Under the pieces are notes generated by a model. The model was not told where the DNA came from. It worked only from the letters and a program-made list of their open reading frames with translations, and did not search any database. DNA of 64,000 nucleotides, from assembly GCA_040221475.1 (NCBI GenBank), contig JAVKEJ010000060.1:62001-126000 (forward strand), read 5' to 3'. Shown in pieces: positions 1 to 7,666 of the stretch; the stretch's first letter is position 1, and every line of letters starts with the position of its first letter. Both the position numbers and the translations under genes were made by a program. Source of the stretch: WLXB01 sp040221475. Its GTDB lineage: Bacteria > Pseudomonadota > Alphaproteobacteria > Rhodospirillales > Rhodospirillaceae.

Positions 1-2
1 CC

Positions 3-1049
3 AACACGAATGGCAATTGCCGGAGCGATAGTCTGCGTATTGTTCAGGCCGTTGCGCGCTTCAGCCCTGAAACTCTCGAAATACCTGTTGATGATAACGG
101 AAAGCAGGTGTTCAAGCTTGACCGCCTGGCTCCAGCCAATGGTTTTAATCATACAGCCGCTCATGACGCGATGGGTGATGTTGAAGCCACCATTCATTTA
201 TGTCGCGCCGTCGCGGATCGGGCTCCGGAATATTGGTCGAACTTCGTGCGTTTCGCGCAAAAAGCTGCCGTGGCAGATTTCGCCCAAGAGGAAGAGGTGT
301 TCTCGCTTACAGACTTCTTCTTCGGTAAGCCCTATTCCTGGATGGTGACCACGATCGGTTCAAATCCTGATAATGGATCGGAGCTACTGGTTTTTAATCT
401 CGATATCGACCCCGATGAACTGGCGGGGTTGTCCGATGACGATCTTGCCTCCCGGTTGGGAGAGCGTCCCAAACCGGTCCGCGCGATGCGAACAAACGCG
501 AGCCCCGTTGTCCTCGCCTATGACGATGCGCCGGATGCATTGAAACTATATTCGCCGGAGTTAGATGTGTTGCGCGCCCGTGCAGCACAGGTGAGAGATC
601 GAGGCTTCGCCGGGCGGCTGATCAATGCATTTCTTGCAACCCGGGATGAGCGCGAACCCTCTCCTCATGTCGAAGAGCAGATTTACGATGGATTTGCCGG
701 AAATGCCGATCAGGCCGTAATGAACAGGTTCCACGAACTAGATTGGACTGCGCGTCCGGACCTTGTTGCGCAGTTGGCGGATGACCGGCTGCGCTCTCTT
801 GGTCAGAGATTGATATTTGTCGAGGCTCCCGATGTTATGAGTGATGCATCGCGGCGAGAGTACGGGCTTGCCATCGCGCGTCGTCTGATGGGGGACGATG
901 CTGTCGTCCCCTGGCTTACTCTTCATAAGGCCATCGAACAGGCCAATGACCTGATCGCGGTGGCGGAAGGGGGCGAGCGGGCGCTCCTTGCTGATTTGCG
1001 GGACTATCTGCTTCAGCGCGCCGATGAAGCCGCTGTTTTGCTTGCTTGA
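3..1049 (+). CDS. sbcB: Exodeoxyribonuclease I, 3' part only
   Basis: The reading frame is open from the first bases of the window, so the 5' part, including the first catalytic Exo motifs, lies outside. The visible 348 residues start inside the DEDDh exonuclease domain. The Exo III-type motif is present near nt 150-180 (ANGFNHTAAHDAMGDVEAT), matching the ANGIEHSNAHDAMADVYAT type of E. coli ExoI. The rest matches the length of the family's SH3-like and C-terminal helical domains. ExoI degrades single-stranded DNA 3' to 5' in recombination and mismatch repair. An internal ATG at 108 is not the start because homology extends upstream of it. The next gene is an AT-rich 134 bp away. Whether this gene belongs to the island or to its left flank cannot be seen. 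Family call is confident. Confidence 0.9.
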   Translation, partial: NTNGNCRSDSLRIVQAVARFSPETLEIPVDDNGKQVFKLDRLAPANGFNHTAAHDAMGDVEATIHLCRAVADRAPEYWSNFVRFAQKAAVADFAQEEEVFSLTDFFFGKPYSWMVTTIGSNPDNGSELLVFNLDIDPDELAGLSDDDLASRLGERPKPVRAMRTNASPVVLAYDDAPDALKLYSPELDVLRARAAQVRDRGFAGRLINAFLATRDEREPSPHVEEQIYDGFAGNADQAVMNRFHELDWTARPDLVAQLADDRLRSLGQRLIFVEAPDVMSDASRREYGLAIARRLMGDDAVVPWLTLHKAIEQANDLIAVAEGGERALLADLRDYLLQRADEAAVLLA

Positions 1050-1054
1050 CGAAA

Positions 1055-1181
1055 TGATATATAAAAGTATATCAATTCTAATTATTGATATATAAAAATA
1101 TATCAATTAGTTGCAAGTTGTCGATAGATTAGATATACTAAAATATATCGTTGAATGATAATAATATATAATGATGTATCA
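1055..1181. promoter_or_regulatory. Array of four operator-like palindromes before hipB
   Basis: Four 20-bp sites follow the pattern TGATATA-N6-TATATCA. Sites at 1055-1074 and 1086-1105 are perfect palindromes. The site at 1131-1150 differs at its outer bases, and the one at 1162-1181 has about two mismatches. Start-to-start distances are 31, 45 and 31 bp, so the sites form two equal pairs. The last ends two bases before the hipB start codon. E. coli hipBA is also autorepressed through four operators of a different sequence, so these are inferred to be HipB(A) binding sites. The whole 1050-1183 gap is strongly AT-rich and must also hold the promoter. Confidence 0.7.
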
Positions 1182-1183
1182 AA

Positions 1184-1783
1184 ATGAGTTATGCGATTGA
1201 AGAAATAGCAGATACCCTGCGCATGGCCCGCGAGGCACGGGGGCTGAGCCAGCGTGAGTTGAGCGCGAGGTCCGGCGTACCGCAGGGGCATATCTCCAAG
1301 ATCGAGAACGGCACCGTCAATCTAAGGCTCTCCAGTCTCGTCGAGCTTGCACGCGCGCTCGACCTGGAATTGACGCTTGTTCCCCGAAAATCACTTCCTG
1401 CCGTTCAAGCGATCGTGCGCAGCGCCGCAGGAGATGACAACGAAGCGAGAATCCAAAAACGGGCAGATCGCGAACTGACGCAGTTGAGGCATGTCGTCAA
1501 TAGCCTGCCCGAACAGGCCATGCCGCGAAGCGAGTTCGAACAGTACAGCCGCATGCTGCGCGAGTTGGAGCATTTCAGACTGTCGAAATCCGATCTTGAA
1601 GCCATCCGGAATGCGACATCCGCGTTCAAGAGTCTCAAAATGACGCCGGAAGACTGGGGCACCATCCGCCAATATCTTCAGGAGATAAAAAATCTCCGGA
1701 ACCATATCGCTCACGGCAGACTAGGAGAGAGCCGTGAGGCCATTCGTCCGGCCTACAGTCTTGATGAGGACGATCATGGCTGA
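1184..1783 (+). CDS. hipB: HipB-like antitoxin/repressor with long C-terminal domain
   Basis: 199 residues. Residues 1-70 form an Xre-type helix-turn-helix (LRMAREARGLSQRELSARSG, then HISKIENG), as in HipB antitoxins, which bind their own promoter and neutralise HipA. Ordinary HipB is about 90 residues. This protein carries about 120 further residues, mostly helical, ending in the motif LRNHIAHGR around residues 176-184. That is an R-x4-H pattern like the catalytic motif of HEPN ribonucleases. The stop overlaps the hipA start by 8 bp, which implies translational coupling. The upstream palindrome array fits autoregulation. The HTH call is firm; the HEPN-like reading of the tail is inference. 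Confidence 0.85.
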   Translation: MSYAIEEIADTLRMAREARGLSQRELSARSGVPQGHISKIENGTVNLRLSSLVELARALDLELTLVPRKSLPAVQAIVRSAAGDDNEARIQKRADRELTQLRHVVNSLPEQAMPRSEFEQYSRMLRELEHFRLSKSDLEAIRNATSAFKSLKMTPEDWGTIRQYLQEIKNLRNHIAHGRLGESREAIRPAYSLDEDDHG

Positions 1784-3008
1784 TGTAAGCGTCCTCGATG
1801 TCCTGCTTTACGGTCAGCCGGTCGGTACGCTCACCCGGGTTGGCGGGGACCGGATTCTTTTCGCTTTCAATGATGACTATATCGCAAATGAGAACCGGCC
1901 TGTTCTCGGGCTGGGCTTCAAGGATCAGTTCGGCGAATTGATCACCGGCTTCAAGCCGACGCAAACACGGGTCATGCCGTTCTTTGCCAATCTGCTTCCC
2001 GAAGGGCACATGCGGGATTATCTCGCCGAGCGGGCAGGCGTAAACCCCGAGCGTGAATTTTTCCTGCTATGGGTTCTTGGCCGCGATCTGCCTGGGGCGA
2101 TCACGATCGTTCCCGCCGATGGAGAAGAATGGCCTTATGATGTCGATGATCATGACGGCGATGATCATGATGATGATGACCGGCATGAGAATGCTCTTCG
2201 CTTCTCACTCGCTGGTGTGCAGCTTAAGTTTTCCGCGATCAATGAAGCCAGCGGCGGCCTGACAATCCCGGCCAAAGGTGTTGGCGGGTCGTGGATCGTG
2301 AAATTGCCCTCGCGTGAGTTCGCAGGCGTTCCAGAGAACGAATTCTCGATGATGACGCTTGCCCGTCTTGTCGGGATCAATGTGCCCCCGGTGCGTTTGA
2401 TCGATCTCGATGAAATCCAAAACCTCCCTGAGGGTATTGGCGCTCTCGAAGGGCAGGCACTCGCCATCGAGCGCTTTGACCGATTGCCTGATGAGGAGTC
2501 CGTCCATATCGAGGACTTCGCGCAGGTGTTTGGCGTTTATCCCGACAGAAAATACAAAGTCGGAAATGCACGAAACATCGCTTCGGTGATCGGTGCAGAG
2601 GCACAGAAAACCGATATCGCCGAGTTCATACGTCGCTTGACCTTCAATACGCTGATCGGCAATGCCGACATGCATCTCAAGAACTGGTCCCTGATCTATC
2701 CCGACCGGCGGCATGCCGCCCTTGCCCCCGCCTATGACTTCGTCTCGACGATTCCGTACATCCGGGACAATGGCGCGGCACTCAATGTGAGCCGTACCAA
2801 GCGGTTTGACGAATATTCAGCGGATGAGCTCTCGCACCTGGCGGCGAAAGCGCGATTACCTGAAAAGCTGGTGCTCGATACGGCGCGTGAAACGGTCGCT
2901 CGCTTTCATGAACACTGGCAGCGAGAGAAAGGGAACCTTCCGCTCGGCGCTGCCGTCGTTGATGCCATAGAGGAGCAGCTGACGATTGTGCCGCTAGTAC
3001 AGGAATAA
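1776..3008 (+). CDS. hipA: HipA-family serine/threonine kinase toxin
   Basis: 410 residues from the ATG at 1776. An in-frame upstream start at 1734 lies deep inside hipB and is less likely. HipA kinases phosphorylate targets such as glutamyl-tRNA synthetase and induce dormancy. An N-terminal HipA domain is followed by the Ser-containing loop RFSLAGVQLK (Ser144), equivalent to the autophosphorylated loop of E. coli HipA. The catalytic segment NTLIGNADMHLKNW supplies Asp298 and Asn303, and YDF supplies the metal-binding Asp321. All kinase residues seem intact. An unusual Asp/His-rich insert (residues 121-137) precedes the Ser loop. The gene is followed after 18 bp by a nuclease-like gene, so the toxin pair heads a longer operon. 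Confidence 0.92.
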   Translation: MADVSVLDVLLYGQPVGTLTRVGGDRILFAFNDDYIANENRPVLGLGFKDQFGELITGFKPTQTRVMPFFANLLPEGHMRDYLAERAGVNPEREFFLLWVLGRDLPGAITIVPADGEEWPYDVDDHDGDDHDDDDRHENALRFSLAGVQLKFSAINEASGGLTIPAKGVGGSWIVKLPSREFAGVPENEFSMMTLARLVGINVPPVRLIDLDEIQNLPEGIGALEGQALAIERFDRLPDEESVHIEDFAQVFGVYPDRKYKVGNARNIASVIGAEAQKTDIAEFIRRLTFNTLIGNADMHLKNWSLIYPDRRHAALAPAYDFVSTIPYIRDNGAALNVSRTKRFDEYSADELSHLAAKARLPEKLVLDTARETVARFHEHWQREKGNLPLGAAVVDAIEEQLTIVPLVQE

Positions 3009-3026
3009 AATTGAGGATGATCTGAT

Positions 3027-3623
3027 ATGGCAACCAAAGAAGATATTTTGGAACAGATTGTGGAGGAGTATCTCGTCCACAAAGGCTATTTCGTTCAGCA
3101 CAACCTCAAATTTCTACCGCGAAAAGATCATCCCGACTTCATTACCAATCAAGACTCAAACCACAGCGATATCGACGTGATCGGTTATCACCCCCTCATC
3201 GAGGGAGGGCGAAAGGTCATGGTGGTCAGTTGCAAGAGCTGGCAGCAGGGTTTCAATCCGGCGTCCGAGTTGGATGCAATTATCAACGACAAGGTGAGGC
3301 GAGGGCGCAAAGCCTGGCAAGCCTTTCGCGAACTCACGGTTCCCAAATGGTCCGAGGCCTTCTTGAAAGCCGTGAGGGATGCTACGGGCTCCGGCAGCTT
3401 CACCTATGTCACAGCCGTTACTCGACTTTCAGGAGATAAAGGCGTTTGGGAGGCACATGAGCCCTTCCGTCAAGCAATCGGCGGGAATCCGGTCACGATA
3501 TTGACGTTCCGTGAAATGGTGACGGAAATTCAATTGCAGCTAACAACGACCCTTGCTGCGACCGAGGTCGGGAGAATGCTCCAGTTATTTGCTGCGGCAG
3601 AAATGAAGGTGACGGACGAATGA
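3027..3623 (+). CDS. PD-(D/E)XK-like putative nuclease
   Basis: 198 residues, not a named family to me. Residues 48-70 contain SDIDVIGYHP followed by VMVVSCKSW. This is the D-x(n)-(E/S)xK layout of PD-(D/E)XK nucleases such as Mrr-type or VRR-NUC proteins, with Ser at the usual Glu position. The N terminus (EDILEQIVEEYLVHKGYFVQ) looks like the helix that precedes this fold in many restriction-like enzymes. The gene lies 18 bp after hipA and its stop overlaps the next start by 4 bp (ATGA), so it belongs to the hipBA operon. Role as a DNA or RNA nuclease is inferred from the motif alone. Confidence 0.6.
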   Translation: MATKEDILEQIVEEYLVHKGYFVQHNLKFLPRKDHPDFITNQDSNHSDIDVIGYHPLIEGGRKVMVVSCKSWQQGFNPASELDAIINDKVRRGRKAWQAFRELTVPKWSEAFLKAVRDATGSGSFTYVTAVTRLSGDKGVWEAHEPFRQAIGGNPVTILTFREMVTEIQLQLTTTLAATEVGRMLQLFAAAEMKVTDE

Positions 3624-4816
3624 TTGATCCTGATCCGTATGAAAATGACCCATTTTTTAAGCGTATCTTTGATGGCACCTGGAACGCCTGCATTGGCGTG
3701 CAAGGCCATGGAGAGAATTATATGGATGGGTATATCGAGGCTGCGATAGAACTTGCTGACGCCATTATCGAAAAGGAGCTATTCGGCAAACGCGATACAT
3801 TGGTTTTACCCATTTTATACAACGCTCGGCACGCCCTCGAACTTTCTCTAAAATTTGCGGATGACCGCCTTATTCAAGCCGGTGTTTTGAAAGATGATGG
3901 ACGTAAGTTAAGCCACAACATAAGAGACTATTGGAACCACCTGCATGAAGGCGCGGTTGGCGACGAAAGTTTGCGCAAAACTATCGAAGATTTGCGTCCC
4001 TATATTGATAGCCTGTCGCAGATCGATAATGACGGCCAAGAATTGAGATATCATCAAAACAGAGATGATGATCCAAGCCTCAGAAACTATGCGATTGCCA
4101 ATCTGAAGTTAATTCGAAGTAGCCTGCACAAACTACAAAAACTGCTCACAGCATTGAAGTACCGAACGCTTGAATTTGTTGATGAGCGGTCAACGGGGTC
4201 ATTCACAAATCGTTGTTCCAGAACTGATCTCATGACCATCGCCAAGCTATTGCCAAAGCGCGATGCGTGGATGAGCGATGAGTTCGATGAGATCAAGTCG
4301 CAAGTGAACGAGCGGTTTGGGTTCGGAAATAAGCAGTTTTCCGTCGCATTGGATCAGATACAGAAGTCGCGAGAAATGAATGCGGTTTTGGGAGTTGAAA
4401 CCCCGCTTCTATATTTGACGGATGACGATGTCGTTTTTGTCATTGAAGAGTGGCGGCGCATTCACCCTGCCCATCAGCCTGATGATGAAGGGCTTGATTA
4501 CTTTGATCCTCGTAGATTCGAGGGGATGAAGGAGTCTTCAAATAAACGTAAGGCAGCTTTAGAGGCGATTGAAGCGCGGCTGAGTCCAGAGGCATTGGCT
4601 GATTTAGAAACCATGTTTTATCTCGGTAGGGATGGGTTTTATTCAGAATATTATGAGCAGCGGGTAGCAGCGACGCTGAGAGAGCACGAGGCTACCAACG
4701 CCCCAACAGTAGAAATTTTGAATCTGCTGGAGAAAACGAACCTTTTGCCATGCGTTCAAGCTGCGGCAGTCAAGCTTGGGCGTCTTTTGCTGGCTGAGCG
4801 CTTAGGCCAAATGTGA
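3620..4816 (+). CDS. Unknown helical protein, HEPN-like N-terminal half
   Basis: 398 residues with no family I can name. Residues 50-160 are helical and resemble HEPN domains of abortive-infection proteins: LYNARHALELSLK, then LSHNIRDYWNHL, then ELRYHQNRDD followed by a long final helix. No clean R-x4-6-H catalytic motif is seen in that half; WRRIHPAH further on may be coincidental. The C-terminal half is charged, helical and unassigned. The start overlaps the nuclease-like gene by 4 bp, so the two are probably translated together. It is the last gene of the hipBA-led operon. A defence or toxin role is inferred from context only. Confidence 0.55.
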   Translation: MIDPDPYENDPFFKRIFDGTWNACIGVQGHGENYMDGYIEAAIELADAIIEKELFGKRDTLVLPILYNARHALELSLKFADDRLIQAGVLKDDGRKLSHNIRDYWNHLHEGAVGDESLRKTIEDLRPYIDSLSQIDNDGQELRYHQNRDDDPSLRNYAIANLKLIRSSLHKLQKLLTALKYRTLEFVDERSTGSFTNRCSRTDLMTIAKLLPKRDAWMSDEFDEIKSQVNERFGFGNKQFSVALDQIQKSREMNAVLGVETPLLYLTDDDVVFVIEEWRRIHPAHQPDDEGLDYFDPRRFEGMKESSNKRKAALEAIEARLSPEALADLETMFYLGRDGFYSEYYEQRVAATLREHEATNAPTVEILNLLEKTNLLPCVQAAAVKLGRLLLAERLGQM

Positions 4817-4963
4817 ACCGAGATTAGGATCAATGAGCCGATCAAGTGGCAACTCGGTTTATCAAGATAAGGGGCGCGTCCTTTCGGACCGGGCTCTCGT
4901 GAACCGAACCCCCTAGATTTGGGTTTCGGCCCTCCGGCTTCGATCCCTCGCGCGGCATATTGA

Positions 4964-5473
4964 ATGAGCGATAGTAAGGATAAGTCCGGCAAGGCTTCCC
5001 CGCCCAAAAAGCGGAACCGCCGTGCGCGCAAGCCAAAGGATGAACCGGTCCATTATGTGGTTCAGGTCACAGATTGGAATTGCCATTACGGCTTCCGTAT
5101 CAGCGACCCGAAGAGTCAGTTCGATGACGGGCCTTATAGCGATATCGCCACGCTCACATTCTCCGGCGATTTGATGGAGCCGGAAGGCAGCAAATACAGC
5201 AGGGCGAGACTAACCCTCAGCGCCAGAAACGGCATGGGCGAGGAAAAATGGCGGGAGCCACCAACAGCGATTGGATCTCTCGGAGCGTACGAAGACACAT
5301 TGACCGCCTATGTCTTCGTTCCGATCGAGCATATGGCAATGCTGGTTTCCCTGGCCGCGTCAGGCAAAGTTCAGAGAGTCTGGATGCTCGGATCGAAACT
5401 TCGCTACCGCTCGGGCCGTGTTCAGAACATCTCGATTGATACAGAGCCCGAAGATGAGGACGAAGAGGACTGA
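4964..5473 (+). CDS. Hypothetical protein with basic N terminus and acidic tail
   Basis: 169 residues, not recognised. A lysine/arginine-rich N terminus (residues 7-27) precedes a compact domain of about 120 residues with probable beta strands (VHYVVQVTDWNCHYGFRI, IATLTFSGDLM). The C terminus ends in a run of acidic residues. No Shine-Dalgarno sequence is obvious before the ATG; the preceding 147 bp are GC-rich with short dyads. The gene sits between the hipBA operon and a structured non-coding stretch. Coding is supported by length and amino-acid composition only. Confidence 0.55.
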   Translation: MSDSKDKSGKASPPKKRNRRARKPKDEPVHYVVQVTDWNCHYGFRISDPKSQFDDGPYSDIATLTFSGDLMEPEGSKYSRARLTLSARNGMGEEKWREPPTAIGSLGAYEDTLTAYVFVPIEHMAMLVSLAASGKVQRVWMLGSKLRYRSGRVQNISIDTEPEDEDEED

Positions 5474-5554
5474 TTACTCACCATGCGGAGAGTACCGGCT
5501 TTGTGCGGTTTTCAGGCGGCGTGAGCCCGTAAACAAAAAAAAGCAAATAAAGTT

Positions 5555-5684
5555 GGTTGCGTGCCCCCGCAACCATCTCAACTTGCGATGCAAGGTCACG
5601 AAGATCGGCCGCCCCCACGGGGCGGCCGTCTTTCGTTTGCAAGTTGAGATTTGAGCGCCCTCCCGATTTGAACCTACAAATCGG
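5555..5684. ncRNA. Three consecutive hairpins, candidate structured RNA
   Basis: Three adjacent stem-loops fill this gap. The first is GGTTGCG(6-nt loop)CGCAACC at 5555-5574. The second is a long imperfect stem at 5575-5650: outer arms ATCTCAACTTGC and GCAAGTTGAGAT, inner arms CGGCCGCCCC and GGGGCGGCCG around a CAC loop, with CGAAGA/TCTTTCG pairing between. The third is CCGATTTG(6 nt)CAAATCGG at 5663-5684. The gap lies between an upstream plus-strand gene and the 3' end of a minus-strand gene. It could be a bidirectional terminator, a small RNA or a mobile repeat. No known RNA family was recognised. Confidence 0.45.
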
Positions 5685-5832
5685 TCGCATAAGGTTTGAT
5701 TATGAGGAGTTTGCAGTGCGCAATAGGGCAGGGAGGGTGACTGTTCTAAGTGAGTGGCGCAAGTGATCTACTTAGATTTATCAAGATAGTAAGCGGTTGT
5801 AGATAGAGTTTAATTCCCCAACACTGTCCTCA

Positions 5833-7023
5833 CTATACTTCTATCCCCATAGCAGAAAGCATTCGCTTTACTTCAACACGGAGGTAAAGGACATCGTCTT
5901 GTGTAATGATTCGCGCATGCATTGTGCAGATACGAATGGGGTATAATCTGCGAAATGACTCATGAACCGATTCGGGGTTCTTAAAGAAATGCTTGAATAG
6001 CGCGTTCCAGTTATCCTTGCGGGTTATAATTTTCACATAGTCCGTAAAATCGGCATAAGTGATCAGAGGTTTTTCTGTCGCTCCCATGTCCATGGCAGCC
6101 TGGCGTTTTTTTTGCCACTTTTTTCTTAGGTCCCCTGGAACTTGGGTTTTGATCCAAGCAGCTCCGTATACGGCACTCATCTGTTCTTCGATAAATTGGC
6201 GCATGTACGTTTCAAAGCGCATCAACTGATCATGTGCTCCGTTCGTTCGCCTAAAGCCGGGTTCTAGCTCATCTGGATCCTCTAGCTCTACCTCTTCACT
6301 TCGTAGACCCTCAATTTGTCCAAGATCGTGCAATAAAGGATTGCCAAGTCCCGCAATCCTCAGGCTTTGGTTAAAAGCATCGCTCGGAAAAGCCGTTAAT
6401 GACGGATTCATGCCTTGCGCAACATAAAAATCATGCCGTGCCAAAGGGTCTTGGAATATGTTTTGTGGCCAATTTACCTCGTGGCTCCAATCCCCAAGAT
6501 CGAGTCTTAAGGCGTCGGTCAAGTGATCATCAAAAGCAGGTATTGCTCTCAATGCTTGGCCGAGTTCCTGAAGATCACGAAGTCCTGTGATGGATGTCAA
6601 TGGATCGTCGAGTGCCATCCAAGGGGAGCTCAAACCGATTAAGGCTTCCGTATAGTCCAAAGTAGGAAAGTTATGGTTGGCGAGGGCGGCTACTAAGCTC
6701 CCTGGCCCACTATCAGTAATTGCCGAGATCGTTTCGTTAATATCTGGGAGGGTATAAGTGTTTTGAAATTCACTAATATGATCAATTGCGCTTAGTAAGT
6801 CTTTTGGAAGGCCAAGTGTTACCGCAGTGAGAGCGTCGTGTAGTCGCTCTTGAAACGGAGCCGTTATCTCCATGGCTCTTCGCCTTTCAGCTTCTATGTT
6901 CTCGAACATAACTTGCAGGCTTGTGTCAGCGTTGATCCGCTCCATCATCTCGTTGAGAGGGGAGTGCGCAATGAGAAGTGCTCTACGAGCACGCTCCAAT
7001 TCAGAAAACGGATCGTCTATCAT
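5833..7023 (-). CDS. Unknown protein with C-terminal Swt1-type HEPN motif
   Basis: 396 residues. The first 250 are unassigned, acidic and probably helical. The last 110 residues resemble Swt1-type HEPN domains: a basic segment with YADFTDYVKII, then a W-x-x-LF pattern (NWNALFKHFF), then RRLYPIRICTMHAR. The last contains R364-x4-H369 where Swt1 HEPN proteins typically show LxxIRNxxAH. HEPN proteins with this motif are commonly RNases in toxin and phage-defence systems; here Asn after Arg is replaced by Ile. The gene lies downstream of the large STAND ATPase on the same strand but 643 bp away, so joint transcription is uncertain. Confidence 0.55.
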   Translation of the reverse strand: MIDDPFSELERARRALLIAHSPLNEMMERINADTSLQVMFENIEAERRRAMEITAPFQERLHDALTAVTLGLPKDLLSAIDHISEFQNTYTLPDINETISAITDSGPGSLVAALANHNFPTLDYTEALIGLSSPWMALDDPLTSITGLRDLQELGQALRAIPAFDDHLTDALRLDLGDWSHEVNWPQNIFQDPLARHDFYVAQGMNPSLTAFPSDAFNQSLRIAGLGNPLLHDLGQIEGLRSEEVELEDPDELEPGFRRTNGAHDQLMRFETYMRQFIEEQMSAVYGAAWIKTQVPGDLRKKWQKKRQAAMDMGATEKPLITYADFTDYVKIITRKDNWNALFKHFFKNPESVHESFRRLYPIRICTMHARIITQDDVLYLRVEVKRMLSAMGIEV

Positions 7024-7666
7024 ACTCGTTGTCCGGTCACCTTGTTTTGGGCACTATTCCTGCGACTCCGCCTTTATAGTGGTGGCAATTCCATTCCCAG
7101 AAAAAGGCTACTGGGATACGTCTAAAGGCTGCCCAGCCTTTCATTTTAATCATTATCACCCAACGATTGCTAATGCGTAAAAACGACGTTGGTGGGCTGA
7201 GTAGTTCACCTCTTACGGGTTTCGTTGAGTAGAAGAAAGAGGCGCGCAGGTATACTCGGAAGTTGGGCGTTTTAGTTCTCTTAGGTACCCGGGAGCGACG
7301 ATACTTGGAACGCTTGAGTGTAAATTTTCGTTATCATGCCGTACGTGATGTTCAATCACGTTCTTTTGGTCAATAAAAGACTGTTGAGTCCCGTGATCCT
7401 GCTCCGCCTCTACAATTAGAGACCGGAAGCCTAGTACATCCAAAAAAAGAGACGGCATACTCGCCAAATGCGTCTAATGAAGACATAGGATCAAGAACTC
7501 CTTGGATTACAATGCAACTATCTATCACCTTCTATGGTCTAAAAGGTGTTTAGGTGAATAGCTAACTTATTGAGCCCTAGGCACTTGTTATTCTCGAAAA
7601 TCAAGGTTGTTTCTGCAGGTGGGTTGTCTCAATTAAGAGCACCACCGGCATCTGATTTAAGGAAGC
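7024..7666. other. 643-bp gap without a convincing gene
   Basis: No reading frame here has convincing composition; the longest, an 84-codon minus-strand frame at 7213-7467, looks random. A palindrome AAAGGCTG-CC-CAGCCTTT lies at 7124-7141 and is followed by CATTTTAAT on the plus strand, a weak terminator-like hairpin. The stretch is moderately AT-rich and must contain the promoter of the HEPN-motif gene and the 3' untranslated region of the ATPase gene. Confidence 0.5.

Noticed and set aside
5575..5650. Retron msr-msd element
   Set aside because: The inverted-repeat layout recalls one, but no reverse transcriptase gene is nearby.
7213..7467. An 84-codon minus-strand gene in the ATPase-HEPN gap
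   Set aside because: No ribosome binding site, no conserved-looking motif, and random amino-acid use.
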